Shown piece by piece: positions 45,425 to 57,284 of a stretch of 64,000 nt of DNA. This DNA comes from Chinchilla lanigera. Taxonomy: Eukaryota > Chordata > Mammalia > Rodentia > Chinchillidae. Made by a program: the position numbers and the translations under genes. Location: contig NW_004955423.1 in NCBI RefSeq assembly GCF_000276665.1, positions 9,016,394-9,080,393 of the forward strand, written 5' to 3'. Below the pieces are notes generated by a model, which was given only the letters and a program-made list of their open reading frames with translations, did no database searches and had not been told where the DNA came from. Position 1 is the first letter of the stretch. Each line of letters starts with the position of its first letter.

Positions 45425-46755
45425 TCATTTCAGATACTTCCCAAAGGGAAGGATGCAAATACATAGATCTCTGCCCTTATGATCACAGGTCCAAGCTGAG
45501 TCGGGGACAGACAGGCCTTTCCCACAAATCCAGACAGGACAAAGTCTTGCCCAGGTCTCAGATTGTTTTGCACTGTGGCAGGAGGCCAATGGCTTTAGAC
45601 TTTATTTGTCTTGCAACATTTATGCCTGCCTTGTAGACGCTGTCTGATTCACGGTCTCTAAGGCCACCACGGCTTCAGCCATTACATTTCTGGGCTATCA
45701 TGTACTGTGTGATGCCCCCTACCCCTTTATAGAGACATTGCTATGAGTCTTTGTCTGCACAGGAACGTAAAAATCCAAGGAAGTCGATCAGCCAGTGTCT
45801 GTTGAAAAAGTTCTGAATGACTTTCCAGCCAGAGACGTCTATGAAAAGCAGAGCTCACCAGGCTTCCTGCTTGTTACTTTTGATCTTAATTTTAATGAAA
45901 ACATTTCAGTAGAGAATGAGACATCACAGACAAAGGTTGGGTGGGTAATTCCTGAGCATCATCCTCACAGTTAGCTTTTGAAGGCCACATCTTTCTCCTT
46001 AGGCGTCCTTTGCCTTTTTTACCCTGCTCCTATCCCTCATCTTGATTGCTGCTCCTGGGTTCCTTTGTCACGTCTTGCCTTTCCTCTCACACTAACTCAC
46101 ATTTATTAAAACTCATGTGTTCTTTCTTCTGCCGCACAGCTCACCATGCCCCTTCTTTCTATTTTATTAGGTAAGCATGTTCAAGGTAGCCGCACCAGTC
46201 TCTGAGGGATCCCTATCCTTGGCAACGCTCACATTTAGGAAGTTGCCAAGTTACAAAATAATGTACTTCCAATGTACATAATACACATTTATTGAATCAA
46301 GTATTGGTTAAGTGCTGGTTGCTGGCTGAGAATTTTTGTGTTTGCGAGGTTGTCCTTCAGCACCGTGATGCTTGAATAGAACTGTCTGCTTCCTGATGGC
46401 ATTCCCATGTATGTGTGCAAGGTTTCTGTGTTCCTTGAGCACATAATCTTTAGCTTCAGCTTTGCAAATTGTACCTTTCTCCACATAGTTCGTCCGTAAG
46501 ACACCTTAGTCACTGTCTGAACTCCCCGGATGAAGAACAACTGTCTGCACTCACTCACAGAAAATCAGTGGTATCCCTGGGAATACAGCAGTAGCCCTGG
46601 AGCCATCAGGGTCTATGGGGTGAGATCCACTGGGCAATGAATATAACGTTATTAAAATATCTTCAGAGACAGCACAGTCTCTTTGATGGTGGGGGCAATT
46701 GTCCGGCAGGTTGTTTCCCAGGATGTAATTTCCAGGGGGCACAGGGAAGAGCTCA
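45425..46755. other. Intergenic DNA, nothing recognised
   Basis: Average base composition; the open frames found on both strands have no recognisable domain. Part of it may belong to the LTR on its left. Confidence 0.5.
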
Positions 46756-46759
46756 CTGT

Positions 46760-46911
46760 CAATTTTTTTTTTTTTTTTTGAGACAGAATTTCACTGTAGT
46801 GAAGGCTGCCCTTGACCTATGTCGCTCAGGCCGGCCTTAAACTAGTGGCAGTCCTCCTGCCTCAGCCTCCTGAGTGCTGGGATTACAGGCATGCGCCACC
46901 ACGCCTGGCTT
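46760..46911 (-). mobile_element. B1-like SINE, antisense
   Basis: A T17 run, then 'gagacagaatttcactgtag', 'ctcctgcctcagcctcctga', 'gtgctgggattacaggcatg' and 'gccaccacgcctggct'. It lies about 0.6 kb before the CpG island. Confidence 0.9.
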
Positions 46912-47667
46912 CATTGTGAACAATGAATACCCAATGAGTGAATGAATTAATCAATGAATGGAAGGGAGATGGGCAGACAACTGGGCATATGTTTTTAGGG
47001 TTTCCCGGATCTGGGGCATGAGTGGGAAGGACTTCTCATATCCTAGTATTTCCTCCTTAGGAGTTACCAGAAAGGGCCAACTTTGAGCACCTCTGTGACC
47101 CCTTTTTTTTCTTTGCAGCGTCCAGAGAGAACAAAGCCTTTATGACACTTGCTTTACTTTGCATCTTTCTTCTTTGCCGAAGGTGGGTCAGCTTTGAGAA
47201 ACAATTTGTTCAGGACTATTTACTCCAGGAGGTCTAGAAGCTTAAATATGTTTTGTATCCTGTTTCAGTATAAAAAGAAAGAAGGGGGGTGGTGGGGTGT
47301 GAGGGGTGCGCTCGGACGGCCCCAGGCTAAATAAACATCCTTGGCCTCTAGTAGCTTCGGGGTTCGAGTTTTCCAGCTGGCGGTCTGACAAGGCGGCCTG
47401 CTTTCCACAGGTGTGGGTGTGGGCTGCTCCCCCAAGCCACATACCCTGCCCAGTGACACAGGACACAGGGCCGGCATTTCAACGCGGAGCTCCCCTCCGA
47501 GGTACGCGGTACCTCTGGGCGGGCCTGTCTTTGCGGAGAGTCCCTCCTCTCCTCGGCGGGCCACCCTCTGGGAACGCAGTCCGGGCTGCCCTAGAGCGGG
47601 GCGCCGCGGGTGGCGCGGCTGGCGGCCTGGCCGGTGGGGGGCGCTGTCCGGTGGGAACCCCGGACGC

Positions 47668-47894
47668 NNNNNNNNNNNNNNNNNNNNNNNNNNNNNNNNN
47701 NNNNNNNNNNNNNNNNNNNNNNNNNNNNNNNNNNNNNNNNNNNNNNNNNNNNNNNNNNNNNNNNNNNNNNNNNNNNNNNNNNNNNNNNNNNNNNNNNNNN
47801 NNNNNNNNNNNNNNNNNNNNNNNNNNNNNNNNNNNNNNNNNNNNNNNNNNNNNNNNNNNNNNNNNNNNNNNNNNNNNNNNNNNNNNNNNNNNNN
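47668..47894. other. Assembly gap (227 N)
   Basis: A run of N inside the most GC-rich part of the island. Any ORF that spans it on either strand is an artefact. It probably hides the core promoter and most of exon 1. Confidence 0.99.
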
Positions 47895-47911
47895 GCGGGC
47901 GAGCGTGAGCG
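47895..47911 (+). other. LPAR3: Likely 3' end of LPAR3 non-coding exon 1 with splice donor
   Basis: Directly after the gap, 'gcgggcgagcgtgagcg' is followed by 'gtgagtgg', a strong 5' splice site in the + direction. In mammals LPAR3 exon 1 is non-coding and ends in its CpG island. The exon start would be in or before the gap. Confidence 0.45.
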
Positions 47912-49218
47912 GTGAGTGGGGTGCGGGCGCTGGGAGGGTCCCCCGTCCTCGGCCGGGGGCTCGCGCGGGGACCGGGGCGCGGGGACTGCTGTCGCGCCCC
48001 CCGGGCTTTTGCGGGCTGCCCGGCTTGCAGCCTGGGCACCAGACCCTCTCCAGACTCCTGGGCAGAACTTTTCCGGCCGATGTGTGGCACACCTTGCGGA
48101 GTTCCATCTTTTTGTCCCTAGGAGCAAAAGGCAATCGCGATGTAAACTCAGGGTCGCGCGGCGGGCTGCGGGCTGGGCACAGGTGTCCAAACTGGCCCTG
48201 ACGGCCGTGGGTGCTGAGGAAGCCCAGGCTGGGTTCACCGTGGAGCCGAGGGGGGATCACATTTTTCTGCCTCTAGTTTCACACGGTACGGGACGGGACG
48301 GTACGATGGTGCGTCCATTGAAAAACAGCGTGGAGGCATCTAAAGAAACCTGTAAGGCTCTCAGTGGCGGCGGATGAGTTAGTGAAAGTCCGCACGATCC
48401 CCCTCTCTACCGGCGGACAAGAGCGCTTTGTTTCTCAGGAGTGCTACTTTATTGCGTTTGCTCAGCAAGTTGCAACTACCCAAACTTGCTTGGAAATTTC
48501 TCAAGCATGTAACTCGAAGAGTGAGTGACTGTGAATGTTGTAAGCAATTTGGTCTAATTAAATTAATCATTAAAATGACCCTCAAAAGCACTCGTAGATC
48601 AGTTTTAAAACTGTATAATGTTCAGGGATGTTTTCCACAAAACTGCCATTGTCACTGAAACACGTTTCCTTCTCCCTTCTCATTACTTGGTCTTGAGATG
48701 GCATTTCAGAAGGAAAGGGCTACTTGACTTCTGAGGGTCCTTGCTTGTCATGGTCCTTGCTTGTGAGTAGGAGACAAAGGTACACTGACCATCAGACACA
48801 AGCAATCTTTCTTTTGCAAGTAGATGATCATTTCATGCGTGCATCATCGCGTTTCATTAACGCTTGAGCTTTTGCATCGCTAAGGAGAGTCTTTCTATTT
48901 TCCAGGGAGTATCTGTCAGTAGTTTCTAACTCTGCTTCCTCTGAGACATTGGATCCAAGTTTGTGTGGTGGTTGGAGTCAGTCAATAGAATTATCTTCTT
49001 CTTCTTTTATTTTCTTGTCTACAAATGATACAGTTAGAAACATACAACCTTGGTTCTACTAACACTATGCTTGTCTGAACAAACTGAGCCATTCTAAAAA
49101 GTCCAGCAAGGAAATTCTTTCACTGATGGTTGTGTGCCTGAGATAAGACTTCAGAGCTCTCTCTTGTGCCTTGAGACTACAGACCTGGTATCATGGAAGG
49201 AGATGGACATCTAACCCT

Positions 49219-49398
49219 CTGGACAATACTTTTTATTTTATTTTATTTTGAGACAGGGTCTCCATGTGTAGTTCAGGCTGGCACTGAACTCACTATAGAG
49301 CCCAGGCTGGCCTTGAACTTGTGGCAATCCTCCTGCTTCAGCCTCTCTAAGTGCTGGGATTACAGTCACGCACCACCATGCCTGACTGGTGCAATACT
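49219..49398 (-). mobile_element. B1-like SINE, antisense, with eroded duplication
   Basis: 'ttttattttattttattttg' then 'agacagggtctccatgtgta', two related 'caggctgg' segments, 'gtgctgggattacagtcacg' and 'caccaccatgcctgac'. The flanks 'ctggacaatact' and 'ctggtgcaatact' look like a diverged target-site duplication. Confidence 0.87.
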
Positions 49399-50114
49399 TG
49401 TTTTAATTGTCAGATAATGAGTAAAATAGATCATTTTGGCAAATTTTTTCATTATTTTTTCATCTTCAGAATTCAAAACTTTGGGGCTTTGATTTCATCA
49501 CAAGTGACACAGCTCTCTTCTAAATCTGACTAATGCATTCATCACCTACTAGACTGTACCATATGAGATCTATTTGGCTACCTGGGTGTTTCATAAGTTG
49601 TTTGATATGGCAGAGCAGCATATGTTTTCTGTGAATGGAGACTGAAATGAAAATATATGGTTGTTTTCCATGCATGCTCATCAGAACCTATTTGAGATGC
49701 TACAAGTTAACTGCTATCTCATTTTTCAAAGACACTCAGTGGGTACACATGATTGTGGCCAGGTAGCAGCTGAGGCACACACTCTCAAAGTCAGTGGAAT
49801 GCAGTAGCCAAAAGACTGGCTACTTCTCTTCCAGGTTTCCCAGCTTCCTGCCGAGGAGTGGCAACCCACCATAACTTAAATTCAGGCTCTTATTTCTCTG
49901 GGTTGGGGCAAGAGGAATCACTATAACTCGAGTGGGAATGACTATAACTCAAATTACCCATTAGCATTCTCCTTGGAGTATACATTAGTTCAAATGCTTT
50001 CTGGCTTGTGATTATACCCAACAGAGTGGTTAAGTCTGATTGCAAGCTTTTAAATGACAGAGACCAGGAATGATAGAGACCAGGCCCAAAGCATTACTAA
50101 TGTGGGATAAAGGA

Positions 50115-50250
50115 AAGAGCAAGGTTTTATAGTCAGACCGACCCTTGTTCCAGCGGGGCTGCGTGACTGTGGACACACTGTCTTCACCTCACTAAACCTT
50201 AATTTCATCATCTGTTAAAAAAAAAAAAATGAAGATTACATCTACTGCCC
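50115..50250 (+). repeat. MIR SINE relic
   Basis: 'gttttatagtcagaccgacc', 'gactgtggacacactgtctt' and 'aatttcatcatctgttaaaa' follow the MIR order, ending in an A13 run. Confidence 0.6.
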
Positions 50251-50684
50251 AAGATTAAAAGAGAAGGAACTTTAAGAGTCTCTGATATACAGGAAGTACT
50301 TCTTAAGTAGTGGTTGTCCTCTTTCTCTCTGAAATAAACATTGAAGTATTGACATTTACGTAAACGTGGGTGCATATGTATGTTGCTCCAGTAATGAGGG
50401 TATAAAGACAGAGCTTGGGAGCTCTGGGTGAGTTAGAGATGCTGTGCACACTTTTCTTAGGCGCTGTCCTCTTTCCTGACCATGGGCTTTGTGCTTCTTC
50501 AGCCCACGAAGAGCTGAGCCTCCTTTTTTGGCCTCGATAATCGCTTGCCTCTTGTCCTGGATTGTGTGTGCAGATGGAGGCGTCCCCTGGAACTCCATCC
50601 TGCTGTGGAAGGGAAGGCTGTGAGGTTCTGGAGCTGTCTGCATAAACACTGAGAGTTGGTGCTTTTAAAAAGGATGGGCTTGCA

Positions 50685-50845
50685 GCATTTGGAGTACAGA
50701 AGTCTGGGTCTTAATCCTAGCTCCAGTTTTGTGAACTCTTGTAACCTTGAATATATTACTTGCTAGCCTTGAATCAGTTTCATCATTTATACAATGGGGA
50801 TAATAAATCTTTTTCTGCCTATCTCTATGGGTTATCAGTGGGTCC
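50685..50845 (+). repeat. MIR SINE relic
   Basis: 'agtctgggtcttaatcctag', 'ctccagttttgtgaactctt', 'cagtttcatcatttatacaa' and 'tggggataataaat' follow the MIR core and 3' region. Confidence 0.75.
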
Positions 50846-51579
50846 CATTCAGCCACGTATATGAAAGGCCTTAAAAATATTAGACTTAAAGAGGCAGGAC
50901 ATCCAGATGTGGGAGAATCCAGTCAGGCTCACTCAGCACTGGCTGCATGGGAGGCAGGATCTCCATGTGGCTATCTCATTGTCAAGGAGGCCTCGCTTGT
51001 TCATCCGTATGCCTTTGTCCTCTTTTCTGAAGTCATGCAGAGGTTGAGGAACTGCTCTGTTGGGAATACAAGAGGAAGATGAAATCTGGGGCTGAGTTGA
51101 CTGCACAGGATATGATCAAAGGCATGGGACGAAGTTCTAAAGAAGCTTTAGTTCCTTCTTAAAATTACTAGTACTGTACTGTCTGCTCACATCAGGTCTT
51201 AGCAGACGAAAGCAAAAAGCTAGATAGCAACTCAACAGGCCAGGAACAGAAGGGTAATGGCAGTCATTGACAGTACTTGGGGTGTATCCACCACCTTCCT
51301 CTCCAGGGCTTTCTTGCTAATATGAGTCTCTAAGGTTCATTCCACAAAGTAATAGCATGACTCAAAATGCTCACTGCCTGAGACAAATTATTTCATTCAG
51401 TGTGGAAGGTGTGTGTCGCTTAGCTTGGCCGGGAGCCAGGAAAGTAGTACTCACTAAGAGAAAGGTTCCAACATCCTGGCTTTATACTCGTCTGCCTTTT
51501 CACCCTCTCTCAGACCTGTGTCCTCTTCTGCCTCTCTGCAGCCCTTGACCCTTAACCTGCTGTCCTGTCCACCTACAGT

Positions 51580-51625
51580 CACTGGGTGTGACCCCTGACA
51601 ATCACTGCGTGTGACCCCTGACACT
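51580..51625 (+). repeat. Two-copy 23-bp tandem repeat
   Basis: 'cactgggtgtgacccctgac' plus three bases is followed at once by 'cactgcgtgtgacccctgac' and three more. There are only two units. Confidence 0.85.
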
Positions 51626-52489
51626 GCCTCGCTCCCGTGAACCTTGTCTCTCCTGTTTGTACGTGAATCACTCATACGCCTCAGGTTGGGCCAGACAGCA
51701 TGTCACTCTGGAAAACCACCCTCCCAGCACTGCCTGCCCCAACCATTCCTGAGAATGTCAGTCAGCCCCTCTAATTACTCATCACCTCCCCCTGAGTATT
51801 CCATGTTCCCTGGAGATTCAGATGCAGAGTCGGCTAACCCTGACCTTGGCTCAGCCGTGTGTAGAGTCGTGGTGTAATCAAGGAATGGCTTAGCAGATGG
51901 CAGGGCTGGACTGGAGAAACATGAGCTCCCCTTATAAATGCACCAGTCACCCAAAGACCTTCAAGCAAATAAAGCAGTCTGCATAGAAAGCAGTGTGCTT
52001 GTTTTGTGAATAAAGCTTTAAGGCAGACCTGTGGTCTCTCTTTTAAGTCAGGTTGCTGCAAATCCCACCTTCTATAGGAATTCTGGAGATTTCCCCAGAC
52101 ATCCTCAGACCATGTTAGTCAAAGGTGGGCACTGGGGACAGTCAGGGGCCTTCGCTCCCCAAGGAGAGCTAGAAATCCACAGGTAAGGCCCATAGCCTTG
52201 GCAGCGACTCGTTACCAAAGCAAGGAATCAGTTATAGAGTCTGCTGGGAGAATATCGTTTGCCTCCTGTCCTGCTGGACTTTTCATGCCAGTCGTTTGAC
52301 TGCGGGCTCTTTCTCTGGACCAACACTATCATATAGGTCTGGTGAAAAGACAGTAAGTCATTCCCAACCTTCCTCGTGATTTCCACAGTTACAGCTCCAA
52401 TGAACCACGGATTAAAAAAATCAAGGGAAAAAAGGAACCGGGCCGAAAAAAAAAAAAACCCCCTCAATTCCAATTTCCCCCAATAAACA

Positions 52490-52698
52490 GATTGTAATTA
52501 TTTATGCAGCACTTACACTTTATTAAATATTTACTAAAAGTAAAATAGAGATGATTGAATGTGTACAGGAGAATGTGTATAGTTATAGGCACATTCTGTG
52601 CCACTTTATATAACAGTTTGACTGTACATGGATTTTGGTACAGTCCATAGGAGTTTGGAAAGAAACTCCCCAAAGATACCAAGGGACAACTGTATAAT
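52490..52698. mobile_element. Fossil DNA transposon (Tigger/pogo-type relic)
   Basis: 'tagagatgattgaatgtgta', 'gccactttatataacagttt', 'gtacatggattttggtacag' and 'gataccaagggacaactgta' follow a common mammalian non-autonomous Tigger-type sequence that ends 'gagggacgactgta'. It has no coding capacity. Confidence 0.6.
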
Positions 52699-53859
52699 CA
52701 TTTTCAATGCTCCTGTGACATTACAATCAAAACATCAGTCTGTCTCCCGTCTCCTATGTCTCTGTGTATATCGGTATGTAAATATATAATTTCAAAATAA
52801 AATGCATGCCTTATATATCCATATATTATCTATAATTTCAATTTAAGATATCATATGTCAATATAAAATATATATCACATATAATCATTAGTCTTTATTT
52901 TGAATATTTTGAAGGCACACTGCAGGTAGTGTATTATTCTCTTCTATCATGGAACATTCCAGCAATTTTTTTTAAAGGAGGTACATTTTCATCCTCTAGA
53001 ACAGCATGTAACCATCAAATAAGGGAGTGGACATTGGTCTAAAAATACCATTCAATCCAGAGAATCCATTCTTAGTTCATCATATCCCCCAAATGTTTCT
53101 TTCCGATGTTATCTACACTCGTGTGGCATCTACTTATCGTATCTCTCCTGGAGTGTTTCCTCAAACTTTCCCTATCCCTAAGGTCCTTGCGGAGTATAGA
53201 TCTTATATCTTGTAGAATGACACTCAACCAGGATCTGTCAGGTGTTTCCTTAGGGCGAGATTCAGATCTTACAGTGTTAGCAGAAATACTGCAGGAACGA
53301 ACCTGCTCCTCACAATGAAAGGTGCATGATGCCAGGCCATCCCACCCCTGGAATATTGACTTTGATCACCTCAGTGCATTTGTGCCATCAGATTTTCCCA
53401 CCTTAAATCAACTACTTATCCTTGGAAATTTATTAGTGTTTGTGAGGAAGTACTGTAAGGTTATGGTAATGGTGCCTCATTAAACCTACACCCAGACTTA
53501 CTCTTCAGTGATTTGGGTGAGCCCAAATCAGCTACATTTGGAAGGGTTGATACAGTGTGGTTCTTTACTTCCACAGAAAGTATATTACTTGGCATTTTAT
53601 TATAAGAAAGAACTTACACTTTCATTTTTTTTTCGTTTATCTGAGGAAATATCTATGGATTCCTTTTGTATGCATCACACTGAAATCTTTTACTGTCATT
53701 ATTTAAATTGGGTCACTGGGAATTTTGTGAAGTTGGCTCCTGTGTCCTTTGACACAAGCCTGTTTATTGAGCATTTATTTTCTGGTATCACAAAATGTTC
53801 TATGCTGATCAGGGGTGTTTACAGACCTAATTTCTTCTCCCTTTTAGTACAGTGGGATT

Positions 53860-54085
53860 CTTTTTTCTTTTTTGAGTTGTATACATTTAATGGCTACAAC
53901 ATGCTGTTTTGATATACTCACTTTAATGTACCTGTGGATAGGGAAATGATTACTATAGTTAAGCACATGAACATATATCATCATCTCTTATAGTTATCTT
54001 TGTGTGTGTATGGTAAGAGTACCTAAAATCTATTCTCTTGGCAAAGTATCAGTATACAAGATTACTAACAATTTTCCTCATGTCT
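53860..54085 (-). repeat. L1 3' UTR, antisense (old L1M-type)
   Basis: 'catgctgttttgatatactc', 'gggaaatgattactatagtt', 'tctcttatagttatctttgt' and 'attctcttggcaaagtatca' are the reverse complement of a common L1M 3' UTR. Confidence 0.75.
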
Positions 54086-54721
54086 GACATTGCAGGGAAG
54101 GTGATCAGGGGAAATGGGAAGATGCAGATCAAAAGGTACAAAGTTGCAGTTATATAGAATGAATAAGATTAGAGATCCAGGGTGCAACATGAGAACATTA
54201 CGTAGACACCAAAACATGGACGGTTGATGTGCCCATTGTTTCTGTGTTGTCATTGCTTCTAGATCTCTCAGAGGACAGAATGGGAAATGCACGTGCACAC
54301 ATACATATGCATGTATAAATTTATAAGTTTTTCTATAGTAGGCCATAAATTATAAAATCCTATATTCATCCTAGTAACTCCAATTTCAGCCCAACACTCA
54401 GAGACCTTTCTGTTCTTTCCCCTTTATATTTGTATGTATCTTCTTAGGCAGTTAGAATCTTCACTCCTATTATCTTCAGTAACCAGTCTCTTGACCGCAG
54501 GGGATCCTGCCTCTTCTGCCCACTTCCTCTTTCCCCCTCCTCACCTAGGGTTCTTGGCTGCTGGATCTGCTAGCCTGTGTCTCTGGGCAGCTTCATCATC
54601 AGCCTCTGGCGCCTCCAGCTCGCTGCTCTGTGTGACGCAACCACAGCCCATGCCTGTGTGCACCTGTCCACACTCCCTGTCACCGTAGTGCATCCTTAGC
54701 CACATGGTGACCACAGTATTG

Positions 54722-54785
54722 TGGGAGGGAAGAAAAGAAAAGGGAAGGGAAGGGAAGAGAAAAGAAAACAGAGATAGAAGGAGAG
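54722..54785 (+). repeat. GA-rich simple repeat
   Basis: 'gaagaaaagaaaagggaagg' and further 'gggaa' and 'gaaaa' units on the + strand. Confidence 0.9.
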
Positions 54786-56181
54786 CAAAGGTAGGAGTGG
54801 TGTGTACACTTATGGCTTTTGGTATACATTGCCAAATTGCCATGCTGAAAATATCAGTTTGTGTTCTCAGCAACGTGTTATGAAAGTTCTTTTTTTAACC
54901 ACATTTTTTCTATACTTGACTATTACTTTAAATGTCGTCTGCTTAACAGCCCTTCACTTTTCTCTCTGTTTCAGCTCCTACCATGCTTATCCCTACAGTA
55001 TGCCTTTCTAACTCACGCAATAGGAAGAATTCTGAAACTTGGCACTTCTGACAGGTTAGACTGCATGTATAATTCTCTGTGTGGAGGGCTGCCTGTACAT
55101 GTCCAGGAGCATTCCTGGCATCTACTTAGTAGATACAATAGCAGCTCCAGCTGTGATGATCGTAAGTATCTCTACACATGTCAGTGCCTCTGGGAAGGAG
55201 AGAGTCTTAGCCCTGGTGGGGAATCCACTGCTGCAGATTCCAAGCTTACCGAAGGCATTTCACATAGATAGTTTTGTACATTGCTTTGTCTTGCTTATCA
55301 CAAACAATCAGTAGCTGTTAACTGGACAAGGATAAGAAGAATCAGTGCCTGGGAAGAATCCATTCTACCAGGACCAGCGGAACTTCTCTATTACATGCCT
55401 GCAGCCCCGCACAGATGCAAAACAAGGGCTAGAAACACCTGATGGAGGGAAATGAAGAGGAAAGCCAGCAAGGTTAAGTTTCCATGATTGCTACCAGGTA
55501 GTTACTAATCTTTTTCAGGTTATTTCCACCCTAATTTCTTACAGTCAGAGAATTGAAGTCTGTACTCTTCTTCAACCAGTACACTCTGTTTTGTTGATGG
55601 AAGAGTAAAATGTTTTAGAAAAAAGTGTAAAGTTACGTTACATCATTCTAGATACAAACCAACTTTGGGGCTTTTTCTGAAACAGGCAAACAGACCAATC
55701 ATTGCTATTTTCTCTCACATATTTAGAGTTTTATTTGCTGCTATTTTCATTTGATCATATGGACTTTTCTTCCATGAATTTGTGTCACAAATTCTAAGAA
55801 AGATGCACTTAAAACTTTTTATTGCTATTTACTACACTCAGATCATGTGTCTTCTAGAATCAGTAAATGTTTATAAAAGGCATTATTGACAATACGGCAA
55901 ACACATGTGCACTTTCATTTCTCGTGGAAGTAGAGAACTGGCCACCAAAGGGAGGCTCCTGTGATCAGTGTGGTGAAGGAGCTTGGGCCAGGAGGAGAGC
56001 AGATCAGAGTGAACCCACCTCCCAGTTACTGTGAAGTGGGGACGCTGCACTGCCCATCTCACTGTGGGATCAGATGGGGAAAGGGCTGAGCCTCCTCCCT
56101 GAAACTCTTCAGCGTGTCCTGTGACTGTATCCTGATGGGCCACTCTACGCTTTCCCTGGAGTGATCTAGAGGTATCATAGT

Positions 56182-56315
56182 GGACAAATGCTCCTTGACC
56201 TACCATGGGCTGATGCCCTGATAAATCCATCATAAGTGGAAAATATTGTAGGTTCAAAATGAATTTAGTAACCTAACTTACTGAACCTCCTAGCTTAGCC
56301 ACACAGCACCTTGTT
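56182..56315. mobile_element. Fossil DNA transposon (Tigger-type relic)
   Basis: 'ccttgacctaccatgggctg', 'cctgataaatccatcataag', 'tggaaaatattgtaggttca' and 'cctcctagcttagcc' follow the terminal part of a common Tigger-type sequence. The remainder has decayed. Confidence 0.6.
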
Positions 56316-56840
56316 TTCCCTCATGATCGTGTGGATTTGTCTCTTGCTGCCAATACCCAGCATCAAAACAGTATCCATTGGCAGCCTAGGAAAAGATCAA
56401 GGTTCAAAATTCAAAGCACAGTTTCCATCGAATGTACGTGTCTGTGCAGCATTGTCAAGTCATAAAATCAAAAATCCAACCATGACAAGCTGGAAACAGC
56501 TGTAGTTAGAATGTTAAGCGTCAGTTTTCAGCCCAGCTGGCTGACTCCTTCTTTCCGAATTATACATGTTCATCTGGGACTAAAAATTTTCCATGGAAGT
56601 AAGGAAATATACTAGTGAGTCTGAGCAGGGAGTAGAGAAAGCCCTGGCTCTGGGGTTGTTATTCTGGTGAACCGCCCTGCCTGAGGGAGATGGTTCCTCT
56701 CTGTCCTCTGTGGTGGGCTCCTTTACCTACCTCTTGGAAACCAGTTCCCCCTGGAGCACGAAGTCTGTGCCAGCTCCCCTAAGCCCAAGAGTCACGAGGC
56801 CTTTACCTTTGCTGTGTCACTCTTCAGCCCAATAACCAAA

Positions 56841-57012
56841 GTTAGATCTTTTTTTTTGTTTTTTTTTGTTTGTTTTTGTTTTTCTCCGGTACCGGGAACC
56901 GAACTCACGACCTTGCGCTTGCCAGGCAGGCGCTTTGCCGCTGAGCTAAATCCCCAGCCCCTGAGCTAAATCCCCAGCCCCCTGAGCTAAATCCCCAGCC
57001 CCGTTAGATCTT
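56841..57012 (-). mobile_element. ID-type SINE with triplicated 5' end, antisense
   Basis: Reversed ID body: T-rich tail, 'cggtaccgggaaccgaactc', 'gaccttgcgcttgccaggca', then the 5' head. The head unit 'ctgagctaaatccccagccc' stands three times in a row (56941-56960, 56961-56981, 56982-57002), with 3, 4 and 4 C at the unit ends. The target site 'gttagatctt' is repeated at 56841-56850 and 57003-57012, outside all three units. Confidence 0.94.
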
Positions 57013-57171
57013 CATTTACAAAATATAAATATAAATAAAAATTATAAATAACTTTCCCAGGCCCTATTCATAATAATTTGCAATCAAATTAGCATTATGT
57101 GTTTTAGGCTATTTTATTTAGATTTAATTTTAATTATGTAATCCTATTTAATTTAAATTGCCCACTGACCT

Positions 57172-57268
57172 TAGGAAAAAGGCATTATTACACCCATTTT
57201 GCAGCTGAGGAAATTAAGGCTCAGAGAGGCTAACTAACTTGTGGGTAAACAGGCTTCAAGCAGTCTTG
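57172..57268 (-). repeat. MIR/L2-like relic
   Basis: 'ggcattattacacccatttt', 'gcagctgaggaaattaaggc' and 'tcagagaggctaactaactt' are typical antisense MIR text. Confidence 0.7.
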
Positions 57269-57284
57269 CCAACTCCAGAGGCCA

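Larger units (their letters stand above)
47480..48400 (+). promoter_or_regulatory. LPAR3: CpG island, probable LPAR3 promoter
   Basis: CpGs are dense on both sides of the gap (for example 'gagcggggcgccgcgggtgg' at 47595 and 'cgggggctcgcgcggggacc' at 47951) and fade after about 48400. GC is far above the flanks. LPAR3 encodes lysophosphatidic acid receptor 3. In human it lies on the same strand downstream of MCOLN2, about 30 kb from its 3' end; here the distance is about 27 kb. The gene assignment rests on this conserved order, not on coding sequence. Confidence 0.7.

Noticed and set aside
47265..48260. Long open frames on both strands over the CpG island (up to 331 codons)
   Set aside because: They cross 227 unknown bases, which count as open by default, and lie in GC-rich DNA where stops are rare. 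No domain is visible.
56941..57002. Three direct repeats resembling a small CRISPR or minisatellite
   Set aside because: There are no spacers; the unit is the 5' head of the adjoining ID SINE.
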